Assembly (NCBI GenBank): GCA_024291935.2
Contig: CM044313.1
Location: 83,079,001-83,143,000, forward strand
Source: Okapia johnstoni
Taxonomy: Eukaryota; Chordata; Mammalia; Artiodactyla; Giraffidae
Reading direction: 5' to 3'
DNA: 64,000 bases
The translations under genes and the position numbers were made by a program. Below are positions 36,995-48,738 of this stretch, piece after piece. A model generated the notes under the pieces. That model was not told where the DNA came from and did not search any database. It saw nothing but the letters and a program-made list of their open reading frames with translations. The number at the start of each line of letters is the position of its first letter. Positions within the stretch are counted from its first letter, which is position 1.

Positions 36995-38129
36995 GATGTA
37001 TCTTCCTGAGCCACCATCCAGTGTTGTAACATGTGGATTTCAAGGTCAAGGTGTCATAGCGCCACTGAAAATCTTGATTATGTGGGATCATTGCAAATAT
37101 GAAAAAAATGCTTTATGCACTTGCTATCTGAAAGCGAATGTGAAAGCATGTAAATTAAGGTATAGAAGCTTAGGAAAATATTACAATTGTCACATGATTG
37201 CTTTTAGACACAGCTTGACATTCTTGAAGAATAGATGTTAAAGAGTAACTCCTCTTCAATGATATAAAAACTCACTTATTCAGGTAGTCAATAAATATTC
37301 ATTGGGATCCTACTGTATACATAAAGTGGCAGATACATTGATGGATAGCAAGGATGTATAACACCATATTGACCATGTGTATATAATTTCCTAGAGGGCT
37401 TTGCCGACAAAGCAGAAATGAGGAGGACTGGTTACTGTAAATGGTATTGAAAGTTATTCTTTATGTACAGCAGTAACATGACCAGGCATATCTTTAACAA
37501 CCTTGTCTCTCCAAAGATCCATTATATATTGCTCATCAATAATCAAGGAGAATTTAAAATGACTTTTCTATGAAGGAAGTAGACCTAGACCAAATTTGAT
37601 TAAGAATAGATAATATGAGCACAGTGCTTTAAAAAATTTTCAAGTGAAGTGAGAGGAATCTGACCTGATTATAGAGGTCATCTGTTTTCTGAGATAATCC
37701 TACAGTTTAAAACAAAAAGTGTCAATGGGATGCAACATTAGAATCCCATGATTAGAAGGATATTTTTTTGGCATGAATAGGAAGTTGCTCATTCTCTAAG
37801 AATCTGATGAACAGCCTTTGAAACTAAGGGAGGAAGAATAATCAAATAAGTTGTTTAAGAGAATCATTTAAAGGCTTTTTCTATGAAGAAACATGATCTT
37901 CCAAACTGTGAACTAGATCGTCAAGAGACTGAAATTTTAACATCACTGAATATGTCACTGAACTGTTCTATAAAATACAGTACAATTATTTCCCTAAATT
38001 TTCTATGCGTCTTACAAAGTTTGATGGAAAGGTGAATGACTATATCACATTACATCTTTCTGGCTTTGGGGGAAAAGGAGATGATTCAAACTTTAATCAC
38101 ATCAGGCTAGAGACTAGAGCTACTATAAA
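36995..38129. other. Intergenic, nothing recognised
   Basis: AT-rich unique-looking sequence. Confidence 0.4.
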
Positions 38130-39229
38130 TTCATGGTCCTGAGCACTAACTTGGAGCTTTGTGCTATAATACCTGGAAAGCCTTCTCTTTTCAATCATCT
38201 CTCTCCTACTCTTCATATGAGTAGCTATGCCTGCTTCTCCACAGAAACTACAAAACCTCCTGACCCCGAATCTATTATCTTATCAGTGCCTCACATCCTT
38301 GCCATCATACTCTCTCACCACTTCCTAGCTTCCATAGAAAGTTGGCAAAGTTCACTGACTTCACCTCCTTACCCATTACACCTTGGCTAATGTCCCATCT
38401 CTACTGAAATTGCTATCATCGAGGTCATCCAGTACTTCCTTTTCTCTGTGTCCACTGGAAACTTTCCAATCCTTACCTCAGTTGACCCCTGGGTAATGTT
38501 TGGTACTATTGACCCTTCCATTCTTATTATACCTCTTGCCCTAAATTGGAAACAACTCCTCTGCTTTTCTCCTAGTTCTTGAGAAAAACCTTTCTCAGTC
38601 GGCTTCGCAGATGCTTTTATTTTTGTTTATTCCTTAAATACTGGTGTTCGGGTAGGTTGTGCCTTGACCTCTTCACACTCTACAGACTCTTGTTGTACAA
38701 TCTCATCCGTTCCTATGCCTGAAATTGCTATCTATATGTTGCTGGTTCTCAAAGCTACATCTACATCCCAAATTGTTCACCTTAAACTTCAGACCCATAT
38801 ATTTCAACTGCTGCCTGACTTCTCTTCACTGACACACGAGTGCCTCCCATTTAGCATGCTCAAACTGAATAGATTTTCTTTCATATCCTTTCCTTTTCCT
38901 GCTCCCTGTCTATGAGAGCACACCAAGCTACATAAATGCTTCAGTCCAGAAACATGTAGGGATGGTCCACAGTCCAGTCAAGGGGGAAAATGGTTCTAAA
39001 TCTCTCATGAATCTGTGGACATAAAAGTAAAATCACTGCTCAAACTGTGATAGTACTGGCTATTTTCACCTTTTTTTCTGAGCAACCAAATTAGCCTCCT
39101 GTTGTATTCTTTGCTTGTAATTACATCTTGTTCCAAGCCTTTTTCCATGTTAGAGTCAGGGTTATCTTTCAAAAGAAAATCTTATCATGTCATTCCCCTT
39201 CTTTAAATCTTACACTGGCTTCCATTTTA

Positions 39230-39505
39230 TTTTATTTATTTTTGGCTGTGCTGGGTTTCTGTTGCTTCTTGGGTTTTCTATAGTTGGGGTGAGCAGGGGC
39301 TACTCTCTAGCTGCAGTGCACAGGTTTCTCATTGCAGTGGCTTCTCTTGTTGCAGAGCATGGGCTCTGGGTGCACAGGCTTCAGTCATTGCGGCTTGTGG
39401 GCTCAGTTGCCCCTCAGCATGTGGGATCTTCCTGGACCAGAGATCGAACCCATGAATGCTGCATTAGCAGGCAGACTCTCAACCATTGGACTACCATGGA
39501 AGTCC
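39230..39505 (-). mobile_element. CHR-2-type SINE with TSD
   Basis: Reverse, near full length. TSD ctggcttccatttta at 39215-39229 and ctggcttgcatttta at 39506-39520 (one mismatch). Confidence 0.92.
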
Positions 39506-39628
39506 CTGGCTTGCATTTTAGAATAAAGTCCTAACCCTTTAAAATGTCTTACATAACTCATCACCACCTTGTCTATACTCTCCTCTTTTATATCTCACCA
39601 TATCCTTTCGAATTGTGGTCCTGAATAA

Positions 39629-39961
39629 GATTCTTGAGAGTCCCTTGGACAGCAAGGAGATCAAACCAGCCAATCCAAAAGGAAATCAACCTTGAATATT
39701 CATTGGAAGGACTGATGCTGAAGCTGAAGCTCTAATACTTTGGCCACTTGATGCCAAGAGCCAATTCACTGAAAAAGACCCTGATGCTGGGAAAGATAGA
39801 AGGAAGGAGAAAGGGGTGACAGAGGATGAAATAGTTGGATGGTATTATTGACTCTATGGATATGAGTTTGAGCAAACTCTGGGAGACAGTGAAGGACAGG
39901 GAAGTGTGGCGTGCTGCCGTCCATGGGGTCACAAAGGACTTAGCAACTGAACGAAAACAAC
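39629..39961 (+). mobile_element. BovB LINE 3' fragment
   Basis: Forward: gagtcccttggacagcaagg, actgatgctgaagctgaagc, tgccgtccatggggtcacaa, tail ctgaacgaaaacaac. Sits inside the L2 fossil. Confidence 0.92.
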
Positions 39962-40335
39962 ACGTATCCCCTGCCCACCCCACTCTACTATGCTTCAATC
40001 ACACCAAACTTTTAGTGTTATCTAAATGGACTGTGGTCTCTGCCACTTTTAAGTTTTCTCATTGACTCTTCATTTTGTTTGGGTGTTCTTTCATCTCATG
40101 CCTGACAATTTTTTTACCATTTAACTTACCCATTTATTCGTCTCAGAAGACATGATTTGTATCCACATTTCTCCTTCCTCCATACTTTTATCATAGCACT
40201 TTATTATAATGGCTTATTTAATTATTTGGTCTTTTTTTTTTTTCTGCTAGACTATAAACCCCAAGTGTCTGTCATGTTTAAAGTTGTAATCTCAAACATC
40301 TATCAGTAAATATTTTTTCATATTCACTGATGGAC

Positions 40336-41000
40336 AAATTTAGAAGGTGAAAGGAGGATAAATGAGTAGCAACTTACTTAGAATGGAGAGGCTGAAGCCT
40401 AATTTCTAGCATGGGGTGGGAATGTAATAAGAAGCAAGCTGATTCATAATGCAACACTCAGGCAAGGTCAAGGCACGAAGCTGCCAGGTACTTGATTGCC
40501 GGGAGTAGGGGGTGGCTGGAAGAAGATTGACTGTAAATCTGTATCAGGAGCAGTTAGTCTCCAGATCTTCTTTCTTACTCTGCACATCCGGCTGTTTTTT
40601 TTTTTTTTTTTCACTACACTTTCTCCATCCCAGAAGAAGGTAAGAGGTTTACTCTCTAGAAATGCTGAATCAGAGAGAGCCTGTGCTCAGGAACAAGAGG
40701 TACAGTTGAGGGCAGGGTTAAGAGCTGTCCCTTAAAGGTAAATTACATGAAAATCTCTATTCTGAACACTGAAACTCCTCCAGATCCTTCCTTGTATAAA
40801 GGTTTCTAAATACTGACAGCCAGGACTGGGCTTCCAGGGAGGTAACTGGAGGATCCTTCTCAGTGGAAACCAACGGACTCAAGACCAAGTATTCATGAAT
40901 GCTGTCATCTGAGTGCACCAGTGACATCATCAGTTTCCTTCAAGCACGAGATAGGGAAGACTACCAATTGACACTTAGACCTTCCAATCAGCTTTTAAGC
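40336..41000. other. Intergenic, T-run near 40595
   Basis: An 18-base T run (40594-40611); otherwise unique-looking. Confidence 0.4.
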
Positions 41001-41226
41001 TGTTGTTGTTTAGTCGCTAAGATGTGTCCGACTCTTGCAAGCCCATGGACAGTAGCCCACCGGGCTCCTCTGTCCCTGGGATTTCCCAGGCAAGAATATT
41101 GGAAATATTTTCCCAGGCAAGAATATTGGGTCGCTATTTCCTTCTCCAGGGGATCTTCCTGACTCAGGGATCAAACCCGCATCTCCTCCACTGGCAGGCA
41201 ACTATTTTACCATTGAACTAGCTTGT
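41001..41226 (-). mobile_element. Bov-tA SINE with internal duplication
   Basis: Reverse copy carrying ttcccaggcaagaatattgg twice (41083-41102 and 41110-41129; period 27). Confidence 0.9.
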
Positions 41227-41934
41227 CAGTACCTCACTATTAACTAGGAACAGATGGATGAGGATTGCTAGACATTTGAGGAAGATGTCTAATGTGGAAG
41301 ACAAAGACCAAAGCAAGCAGAAAAGAAATTCAGAAAAAAATAGACATAAACAACCAGGAATAGAAGAAAATGTTTTAAAAAATCCATTCACGACATCAGA
41401 GAGATGAACAGTTTCTAGACAGATACTCTAAACAAAAGAGAATTGACAGATTACCTTACAGGATTGAGAGGAATTTAAAATTCACATCAGGAAGTTTGTG
41501 GCTGAATTATGACAGGTATATAAAAAGCTAAGCAAATTTTAAAAAGAGGCAATTACTAACTTCAGGGAAAAACAAAGTTGAGTAAGAAAGGAAGTGAAAT
41601 CACAGTACAGTGTAAGGCTCAATTGTGAATAATATTTATATAGACTAACAAGGTAAACTCTTCATCACTAGTTGTGCTATAACTATATGGGCAAGATGTG
41701 GGAGAAGTGAGCATGTGTGTGTGTGTGTTTGCATGTGAGTGTGTGCACGTGGGGGTGTTGTAGTAAATCTAATCCTTTCTCTCCATAGTGGGAAGCCAAT
41801 TGACAATGTTCAGAATCTTAAACTCAAGAAATAGCAGTATGAAGTTGAACTATCTGAAATTGTTGATAGTAACCACTTTTCACCTAAAAAAATAGCAAGT
41901 TGTTATGATTCAACCTAATGTAAGCATTGTTTAG
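41227..41934. other. Intergenic, GT-rich patch
   Basis: GT-rich low complexity at about 41715-41758; otherwise nothing recognised. Confidence 0.4.
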
Positions 41935-42482
41935 AAAATGCTCCTTGGAAGAAAGGCTGTGACAAACCTAGACAGCATATTAAAGACCAGAGGCATCACT
42001 TTGCCAGCAAAGGTCTGAATAGTCAAAGCTATGATTTTTTCTAACAGTCATGTATGGATGTGAGAGTTGGACCATAAAGAAGACTAAGTGCCCAAGAATT
42101 GATGCTTTCAAACTGTGGTGTTGGAGAAGACTCTTCAGAGTCCCTTGGACAGCAAGGAGATCAAATCAGTCAATCCTAGAGGAAATCAACCCTGAATATT
42201 CATTAGAAGGACTGATGCTGAAGCTGAAGCTCCAATACTTTGGCCACCTGATGCCAAAAGCCGACTCACTGGAAAGTACCCTGATGCTGGATAAGATTGA
42301 GGGCGGGAGGAGAAGAGGGTGACAGAGGATGAGATGGTTGGATGGCATCTTCGACTCAATGGACAAGAGTTTTAGCAAACTCTGGGAGATAGTGAAGAAC
42401 AGGGAAGCCTGGTATGCTGCAGTCTATGGGGTCGCAAAGAGTCATACTCGACTGAGCGACTGAACAACAACAACAAAGAAAT
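41935..42482 (+). mobile_element. BovB LINE 3' fragment
   Basis: Forward; the frame at 42050 reads [20 protein letters not shown] onward through [19 protein letters not shown]. It ends with (AAC)n at about 42466-42476. Confidence 0.94.
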
Positions 42483-43663
42483 ATGGAAGTAAATACAGCT
42501 ATCTGAAAGAGTTGAAGGGTATTACCTCTGGGTGAGTGAGTGAGGGTTGAGTGGGGAGGTTTTTCCATAAATTTATAGAACTATCAATATTAGGCATTCT
42601 AGACTACATACATATATTAACTTAATAAAAATTAAAATTAATAAAGGGATGAATAAGTGGCTTACTTCCAAATTATCTAAGTGAAAAGACCTCATTTTAT
42701 GAGGAAGAATGATTAACAGCATTAATTGATCTGACTGTGCTCACCTTTTCTCTGTTAAGGATTTTTACCTTTTAAAAAATGACTATTAGGAGAGCTTTCT
42801 CTGAAAATACAAAAATAGTCTGTTCTAATAGCTCATTTAGAACTTTAATTGGAAACTTGGTTGTGTCTTCTTCCAATTAAGCTAATTGAAATGGAACTTG
42901 GATTGGGCCCTGGGAGAGGAGGAGTTTCCCAGCTGAGGCTCACAGAATAACAGCTGACTTTAAAAAGAGAAATATAAGCTAATGTTAGGAAGACCGGAGA
43001 ACTGACTCTATAGGGATTTCAATTATTTACTTATTGACTGACACATGCAGGGAAAGTAGCCAGAAAAGTTCTGAAAAAAAAAAAAAAAAGATGGGAGAGT
43101 GAAGAGCTACACCTGAGGTTTTACATGAATGTGTATGAATGATTCCTGGTATTTTAATTGGAAACTTGCAAACTTTTCTAGGGAGGACACCTGTTTTAAT
43201 CCTTTTATCATGTGTTAGACAAGTACATTCATTGCAGTCAATAAGCAAAGGAAAGTTAGAAGGCACGTGCAAAACTATTACAACTTCCATCCTTCCTCAT
43301 TCTTTTTAGAACCTGCTTTGCTAGTCAAAGAGATTTACCCAAAGTTCCTTGAGCACGCCTTGCCTTTGTTACTTCAACAGTGTTGCTCGGTCTCAAACTC
43401 TGCTGTGCATAAAAATCACTGGGTAATTTGCTATAAATGCAGATTCCTAGTCCTGTCTTTAGTTTCTCCCTGACATCTTTTAATACATTACCCATAGTAC
43501 ACACAGTGCCTATTTATGCTCTCAGATGAGCTGAAGCCCCCAAAAGCCTAAATTTTTGTTTAAAAGGGCTTTAAAATACAGAAGGAATTTGGAAAAATAG
43601 AATCAATGAAAGTCTAATAGTATATATAACAATGTCATGTAAACTAGTGAATTGCAACTTGAT
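42483..43663. other. Intergenic, nothing recognised
   Basis: Contains an A run at about 43074-43089. Unique-looking and SINE-free. Confidence 0.4.
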
Positions 43664-43675
43664 TCACATCTTCAA

Positions 43676-43690
43676 GGGCTTCCCTGGTGG
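43676..43690 (+). mobile_element. 15-bp SINE head stub between perfect TSDs
   Basis: gggcttccctggtgg is exactly the first 15 bases of a Bov-tA head. It is flanked by a perfect 12-bp duplication, tcacatcttcaa, at 43664-43675 and 43691-43702. No other SINE sequence remains. Confidence 0.8.
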
Positions 43691-43724
43691 TCACATCTTC
43701 AACGTTAAATGTGGGTATAATTTA

Positions 43725-44527
43725 CAAACAAACAAGTCAATCAAAAAAATGGGCAAGGAACCTAAATAGACATTTCTCCAACGAAGACATACAGATGGCC
43801 AAGAAACAGCTGAAAAGATGCTCAACATTACTAATTATTAGAGAAATTCAAATCAAAACTACATGCGTTTGCTACTGTAAACAGTGCTGCAATGAACATT
43901 GGGATGCATGTACCCTTTAGGACCATGTTTTTCCCTGGGTATATGCCCAGGAGTGGGATTGCATTGCAGGTCTATATGCAATAGTTAAGACATGGGAGAA
44001 ACCTGGGGCATGGGATGAAGCTAAATGTACATCAAAGGAGGAACGGATAAAAAGGATGTGGTAAATATATACAATAGAATATTGTGTGTGTGTGTGAACA
44101 CGCATGGGCACAAAGTTGTGTCTGAGTCTGTACCTCATGGACTGTAGCCCACCAGGCTCCTCTGTCCATGGAATTTTCTAGGCAAGAATACTGGAAATAC
44201 AGGAGACATGAGACATGGGTTCAATCCCTGGGTTGGGAAGATCCCCTGGCGAAGGGCACAGGAACCCACTCCAGTATTCTTGCCTGGAGAATCCCATGGA
44301 CAGTGGAGCCTGGCGGTTGCCATTTCTTACTCCAAGTGATCTTTCCGACCCAGGGACCAAACCTACATCTCACGAGTCTCCTGCATTGGCAGGCAGAATC
44401 TTTTCCACTGGGCCATCTGGGAAGCCCAGTGGATATATGTATTCAAATTCATATAAGTGATTTACTTTGCTACACACCTGAAACTGATATAACATTGTAA
44501 ATCTATACCTCAATATAATTTTTTAGT
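43725..44527 (+). mobile_element. L1 3' end with inverted internal block, perfect TSD
   Basis: Forward ORF2 end (43725 to about 43864: gaagacatacagatggccaa), then an inverted block (about 43866-43970: gctgcaatgaacattgggat, ctgggtatatgcccaggagt), then forward sequence again (caatagttaagacatggg, ggatgtggtaaatatataca) and a 3' UTR tail after a nested SINE. Flanked by gtgggtataattta at 43711-43724 and 44528-44541. Confidence 0.88.
44084..44428 (-). mobile_element. Bov-tA SINE with another Bov-tA nested inside
   Basis: Outer reverse copy (44084-44195 and about 44315-44428) interrupted by a forward partial copy (about 44196-44314), all inside the L1 at 43725. Confidence 0.88.
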
Positions 44528-44541
44528 GTGGGTATAATTTA

Positions 44542-45640
44542 ATGTTTAATATAATGAGAGTGGAGCCTCCAAACTTCGGAATGCCTACAACCTATGGAGT
44601 ACATAAAGCAGCCCTGGTTATTCCTGGAGTGGACCAGTGAACTTGGACTTTAGAGCAACTGGATTCCAGTGACAGTTGTAGATTCTAGCTTTCCTACTGG
44701 GGCCTAGCTCAGGTCTTAATGCCAAAATCAATCTGCCCCTCAACCTTGTCTCACTTGAGATATCATTTGAATCTTGGTGTCATTTGGCAAAATTCTTTTA
44801 AGGTAGATACAGATCTTTGGATCCAAAGGAAACCAGTCAGAATCATATGTTATTGTTTTTTCAATACAAGTTATTTGTTAAATATATATTTGATTGTGAC
44901 CTGATTTTTGTAACTTTGCAAGATTTTTTTGTATAATGTTTTCACAAATCAGAAAATACTTAGTCACGATCTTGATTTATGATAAAGGAAAAATATATTT
45001 TATAAATAAAGCAGGTAGTAAAGTTCTCATCACATAAGAGATGTTCAGAAATCATTGAAGACTGGCTCAATTTTAATATACTATTATATTTTAATACTAT
45101 CATGAATACTTTTTATCATGCTTGTGATAGTAAAGCATAGGAAAAACACTGTTATAAATTAGCATTCAATTTGACACAGTGACATTCAGAGGTAACTTTC
45201 AGCACTTTCTGAACTTGGGCCAAAGCCATAAGTCAGGAAAGAATCAGGTGTCTTTCTTAAGCTTTTGATCCTGACCTTCTGAGGATAAGAAATGACAATA
45301 ACATAAAAAGCAGTTCTGATCAATAAACTTCAGCTTCCCCATGTTGTGATAGGTGGGCGAACAGACAGGGAGGGTTAAGAGAATTATCATCTTTTTTCTG
45401 GAATCCATCTACTCCCCCTAACTCCCTTAGCAGATAAGCTGTAAGCTTTGACTATGCCTTGTCTTTCTCCTGACCCCCACTCTTGAAGGTTACCTTGACC
45501 CCTTGGAACTTGGCTGCAGTATTACAGTATGGAAAATTACTGATATTACAGTATCAGTATTACAGTATGGAAAGAAATACAAATGACTAAAAGTTGAGCT
45601 TCTGTTGCTCACAGGAATCAAGGTTCAAAATAGAGATGAA
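44542..45640. other. Intergenic with a short direct repeat
   Basis: A 19-bp perfect direct repeat, cagtattacagtatggaaa, at 45517-45535 and 45555-45573. Otherwise AT-rich and unrecognised. Confidence 0.45.
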
Positions 45641-45649
45641 GTTCAGTTA

Positions 45650-45680
45650 TTGTTTAGTCTCTGAGTCATGTCTGACTCTT
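45650..45680 (-). mobile_element. 31-bp BovB/Bov-A 3'-end stub with TSD
   Basis: Only the reversed 3' tip is present (ttgtttagtctctgagtcat...), between perfect 9-bp duplications gttcagtta at 45641-45649 and 45681-45689. Confidence 0.8.
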
Positions 45681-45835
45681 GTTCAGTTACAGAAAAGTAT
45701 GAAAAGTACTTTACTTTTAGTTTGTAAACAAAGATTTGTTGCTACTCCTCTGGTACATGGATACCACCTAACTGGGTAGGTGGATTTTCCAGAGATAAAG
45801 CAGACACTAGGCTGCTGGGGTGGGTGTATGTCTGT

Positions 45836-46052
45836 GTGTGCTAAATCACTTCAGTCATGTCCGACTCTTTGGGACCCGATGGGCTGTAGTCCACCAGGCT
45901 CCTCTGTCCATGAGATTCTCCAGGCAAGAATACTGGAGTAGGTTGTCATGCCCTCCTTCAAGAGATCTTCCTAACCCAGGGATCGAACCCATGTCTCATG
46001 TCTCCCGTATTGGCAGGCAGGTTCTTTACCACTGGCACCTCCCGGGGAGCCC
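45836..46052 (-). mobile_element. Bov-tA SINE
   Basis: Reverse copy from gctaaatcacttcagtcatg to the head ctcccggggagccc. Confidence 0.92.
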
Positions 46053-46604
46053 ATTAGGGTGGGTACTTGGATTTAATGGATGCTCCTGGCTAGAGCAAGT
46101 CTCCTTTGTTTCTCTAAACTCGTGAAATCTGAATTGCAACAGGAAGTCCTAATTCTTTTCCTTCTCTCCCACCTCTTGAAGGACATGGCTACTCTACAGA
46201 AGGTTAACCACAATTTCATTGTGTGAATTATCACTACTGTAAAGGTGATTATTATATAAACAACTAGAGTTTTTGTGGCCTTGGGTGGAATTTTATATTT
46301 ATTGAGACAATTGTTCTTTGGAAACACTGACCCAGTGGTGTTTTATGGTAGGAATCAATTGAGTAACTGTGGTCAGCAGGCAGAATTTTGCTTTTGAAAT
46401 TCTTTTTTCCTTTGTGGAGCATTTGGTTTGATGTTATAGAGAGGAATGTCTCTAAGTTTGAAGCCATCAGTGGATTCCAACCTCATCTGAATTTATATAA
46501 AGGAAAAAGGGAGCCTTTTCTTTTCTGCCAATAAGTATTTATCTCAAATGGATGGAATTGGACTATCCATAAAAAGGAGGAAATGGGTGATTCAGTGGTG
46601 TGAT
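46053..46604. other. Intergenic, nothing recognised
   Basis: Short chance frames only. Confidence 0.4.
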
Positions 46605-46790
46605 TGCAGAGCCTGAGTTTAAAGAATTAAGTTTAGTTCTAATTCCTGTGATGGGATCTGAGGACAAATAGCCCCACTTTGTTGTGAAATGGGGATGATA
46701 CAGCCTAGTGTACAGGGCTTTTGTGAGAATTATATTAAGTCATATATATGGTAGTTATTTCTAAAGTGCTACATAAAAGTAAGGGAGTAT
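46605..46790 (+). mobile_element. MIR SINE
   Basis: ttgcagagcctgagtttaaa, ttgttgtgaaatggggatga, acagggcttttgtgagaatt, aaagtgctacataaaagtaa in MIR order. Confidence 0.7.
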
Positions 46791-47259
46791 TATCAGGCAG
46801 CTAAGCAAACTTAAAAGCTTTAATAAAACCTATCCTTTACTGACTATAAGAAGACATTTTCTCACCAATGTGCAAACAAGACATTCACCGTTAAAAGTTA
46901 AGTTTTTGAGACTAAATGGTTCAGGAAGCAATAAAGATGATCTAATATGTCAAGGGAGTCATTTTGAAAAAGAAATAAGTATTTTATAGACAGAAGTAGG
47001 AGACAATCTACTTCTTTTAAAGAACCGTATCTATTCATAGCATATTTAGAAAAGTATTGAATTCAGGAATATTAGACCTAGAAAAGTGATCTAAAAAATC
47101 AGGGTGTCATTCCATACAAAATGTTTAGTCAAGCAAACTAAGATTAATAATGGGAGATTAAATCATGGCAGTCCTTGAAGGAAGGGTGTGCACAGAGCAG
47201 GCTGTGTGTCTTTTTTATTCCTGTATCCCTATCACCTTGATCAATGCCTGGCCCACTGT

Positions 47260-47480
47260 GTGTGAGTGTGTGTGTGTGTGTTAGTTGCTCAGTTGGTCTT
47301 ACTCTGTGCAACCCCATGGGCTGTAGCCCTCCAGACTCCCCTGTCTGTGGGATTCTCCAGGCAAGAATACTGGAGTGAGTAGCCATTTCCTTCTCCAGGG
47401 GATCTTCCCAACCCAGGGATCAATCCCAGGTTTCTTGCATTGCAGGCAGATTCTTTACCATCCGACCCACCAGAGAAGCC
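47260..47480 (-). mobile_element. Bov-tA SINE with 15-bp TSD, inside an L2/MIR tail
   Basis: Reverse copy with a TG-rich tail. TSD tgcctggcccactgt at 47245-47259 and tgcctggcccattgt at 47481-47495. The target itself looks like an L2 3' tail. Confidence 0.92.
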
Positions 47481-47551
47481 TGCCTGGCCCATTGTAGACT
47501 CTCAAACAATTTTTGCAGAATGAATGTAAAGGCTCATGAGTATCACTATAT

Positions 47552-47757
47552 AGGCTTCCCAGGTGGTGCAGTTGGTAAAGAATCCACCTGTCAATGTAGG
47601 AGATGTGGGTTCGATCACTGGTTTGGGAAGATTCCCTGGAGAAGGAAATGGCTACTCACTCCAGTATTCTTGCCTGGAAAATCCCAAGGACAAAGGAGCC
47701 TGGCAAGGTACAGTCCATGGGGTTGCAAAAGAGTTGGACATGACTGAGCATGCACAC
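47552..47757 (+). mobile_element. Bov-tA SINE with TSD
   Basis: Forward copy. TSD gtatcactata at 47540-47550 and 47761-47771. Confidence 0.93.
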
Positions 47758-48156
47758 ATGGTATCACTATAGGGAAATGCATCAACAAGGCTGAAATTAA
47801 CATCTGAATTGTTGAAAGAGATACATGCTTGTTGGTTCAGATTTATGAAATAAAGATGTGAGCTAATTATAATGGCAAGCTGAGCCTTCTGGCTTCCTTA
47901 ATTATTCTGAATTTTTTATAACTTCAAGACCAGAAAGCTCTTCCTTAATGTCCATGGTAAGTAGTCAACAAAACTTAGAACAATAACAATAAAAAAAAAG
48001 CAAGTCTTTTACTAGAGAGCTTAAATTCTAAGGTTTATGAGAGCAAATAGGTCAACATTGTTCTATTGTTGATGGCTGCTGGGGCATTTCTGTTAGAGAT
48101 GTTCAAGGCTAGAAATTCATGAGTCAATTCATTAGCAATGCCTAACATGGGTATTG

Positions 48157-48360
48157 GGCTTCCCTGGTGGCTCAGATGGTAAAGTGACTGCCTGCATTGC
48201 AGGAGACCCGGGTTCGATCCCTGGGTCAGGAAGACGCTCTGAAGAAGGAAATGACAACCCACTCCAGTACTCTTGCCTGGAAAATTTCATGGACGGAGGA
48301 GCCTGGTAGGCTACAGTCCATGGGGTCACAAAGAGTTAGACACGACTGAGCGACTTCACT
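48157..48360 (+). mobile_element. Bov-tA SINE with TSD
   Basis: Forward copy. TSD catgggtatt at 48146-48155 and 48372-48381. One of the best-preserved copies (ggcttccctggtggctcaga; gacacgactgagcgactt). Confidence 0.94.
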
Positions 48361-48448
48361 TTCTTTCTCACCATGGGTATTAGACTCAAGGATGGCAGAC
48401 AAACACCTCTTACAAGGTTTTTCAACTTGAAGGTTGAATTTAAAAATG

Positions 48449-48526
48449 ACTTAGTTCTCTGACTAGGGATTGAACCATGACAGTGAAAGCACTGAGTCCT
48501 GACCACTGGACTGCCAAAGAATTCCC
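48449..48526 (-). mobile_element. CHR-2-type SINE, truncated
   Basis: Reverse 5' half only: agttctctgactagggattg to actgccaaagaattccc. Confidence 0.78.
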
Positions 48527-48582
48527 TATAAATGACTTCCTACCTGCTCTTCTGATAACACACTCAAGATTATTATGAATAT

Positions 48583-48738
48583 GACTGAGGATGAAACGGT
48601 TGGATGGCATCACTGATGCGATGGATATGAACCTGGGCAAACTCCGGGAGATGGTGAGGGACAGGGAAGCCTGGTGTGCTGCATTCCATGGGGTCTCAAA
48701 GAGTTGGACATGACTTTGCAACTGAACAACAACAACAT
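48583..48738 (+). mobile_element. BovB LINE 3' tip
   Basis: Forward, heavily 5'-truncated: ggatgaaacggttggatggc to gaacaacaacaacataattg. Confidence 0.9.

Larger units (their letters stand above)
38130..40335 (+). mobile_element. Long L2-class LINE fossil, twice interrupted
   Basis: Diverged blocks in the order of the family: caatctcatccgttcctatg, ctatctatatgttgctggtt, tacactggcttccattttat, agaataaagtcctaaccct, and a tail-like tagactataaaccccaagtg then cagtaaatattttttcatat. Split by CHR-2 (39230-39505) and BovB (39629-39961). Left end uncertain. Confidence 0.55.
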
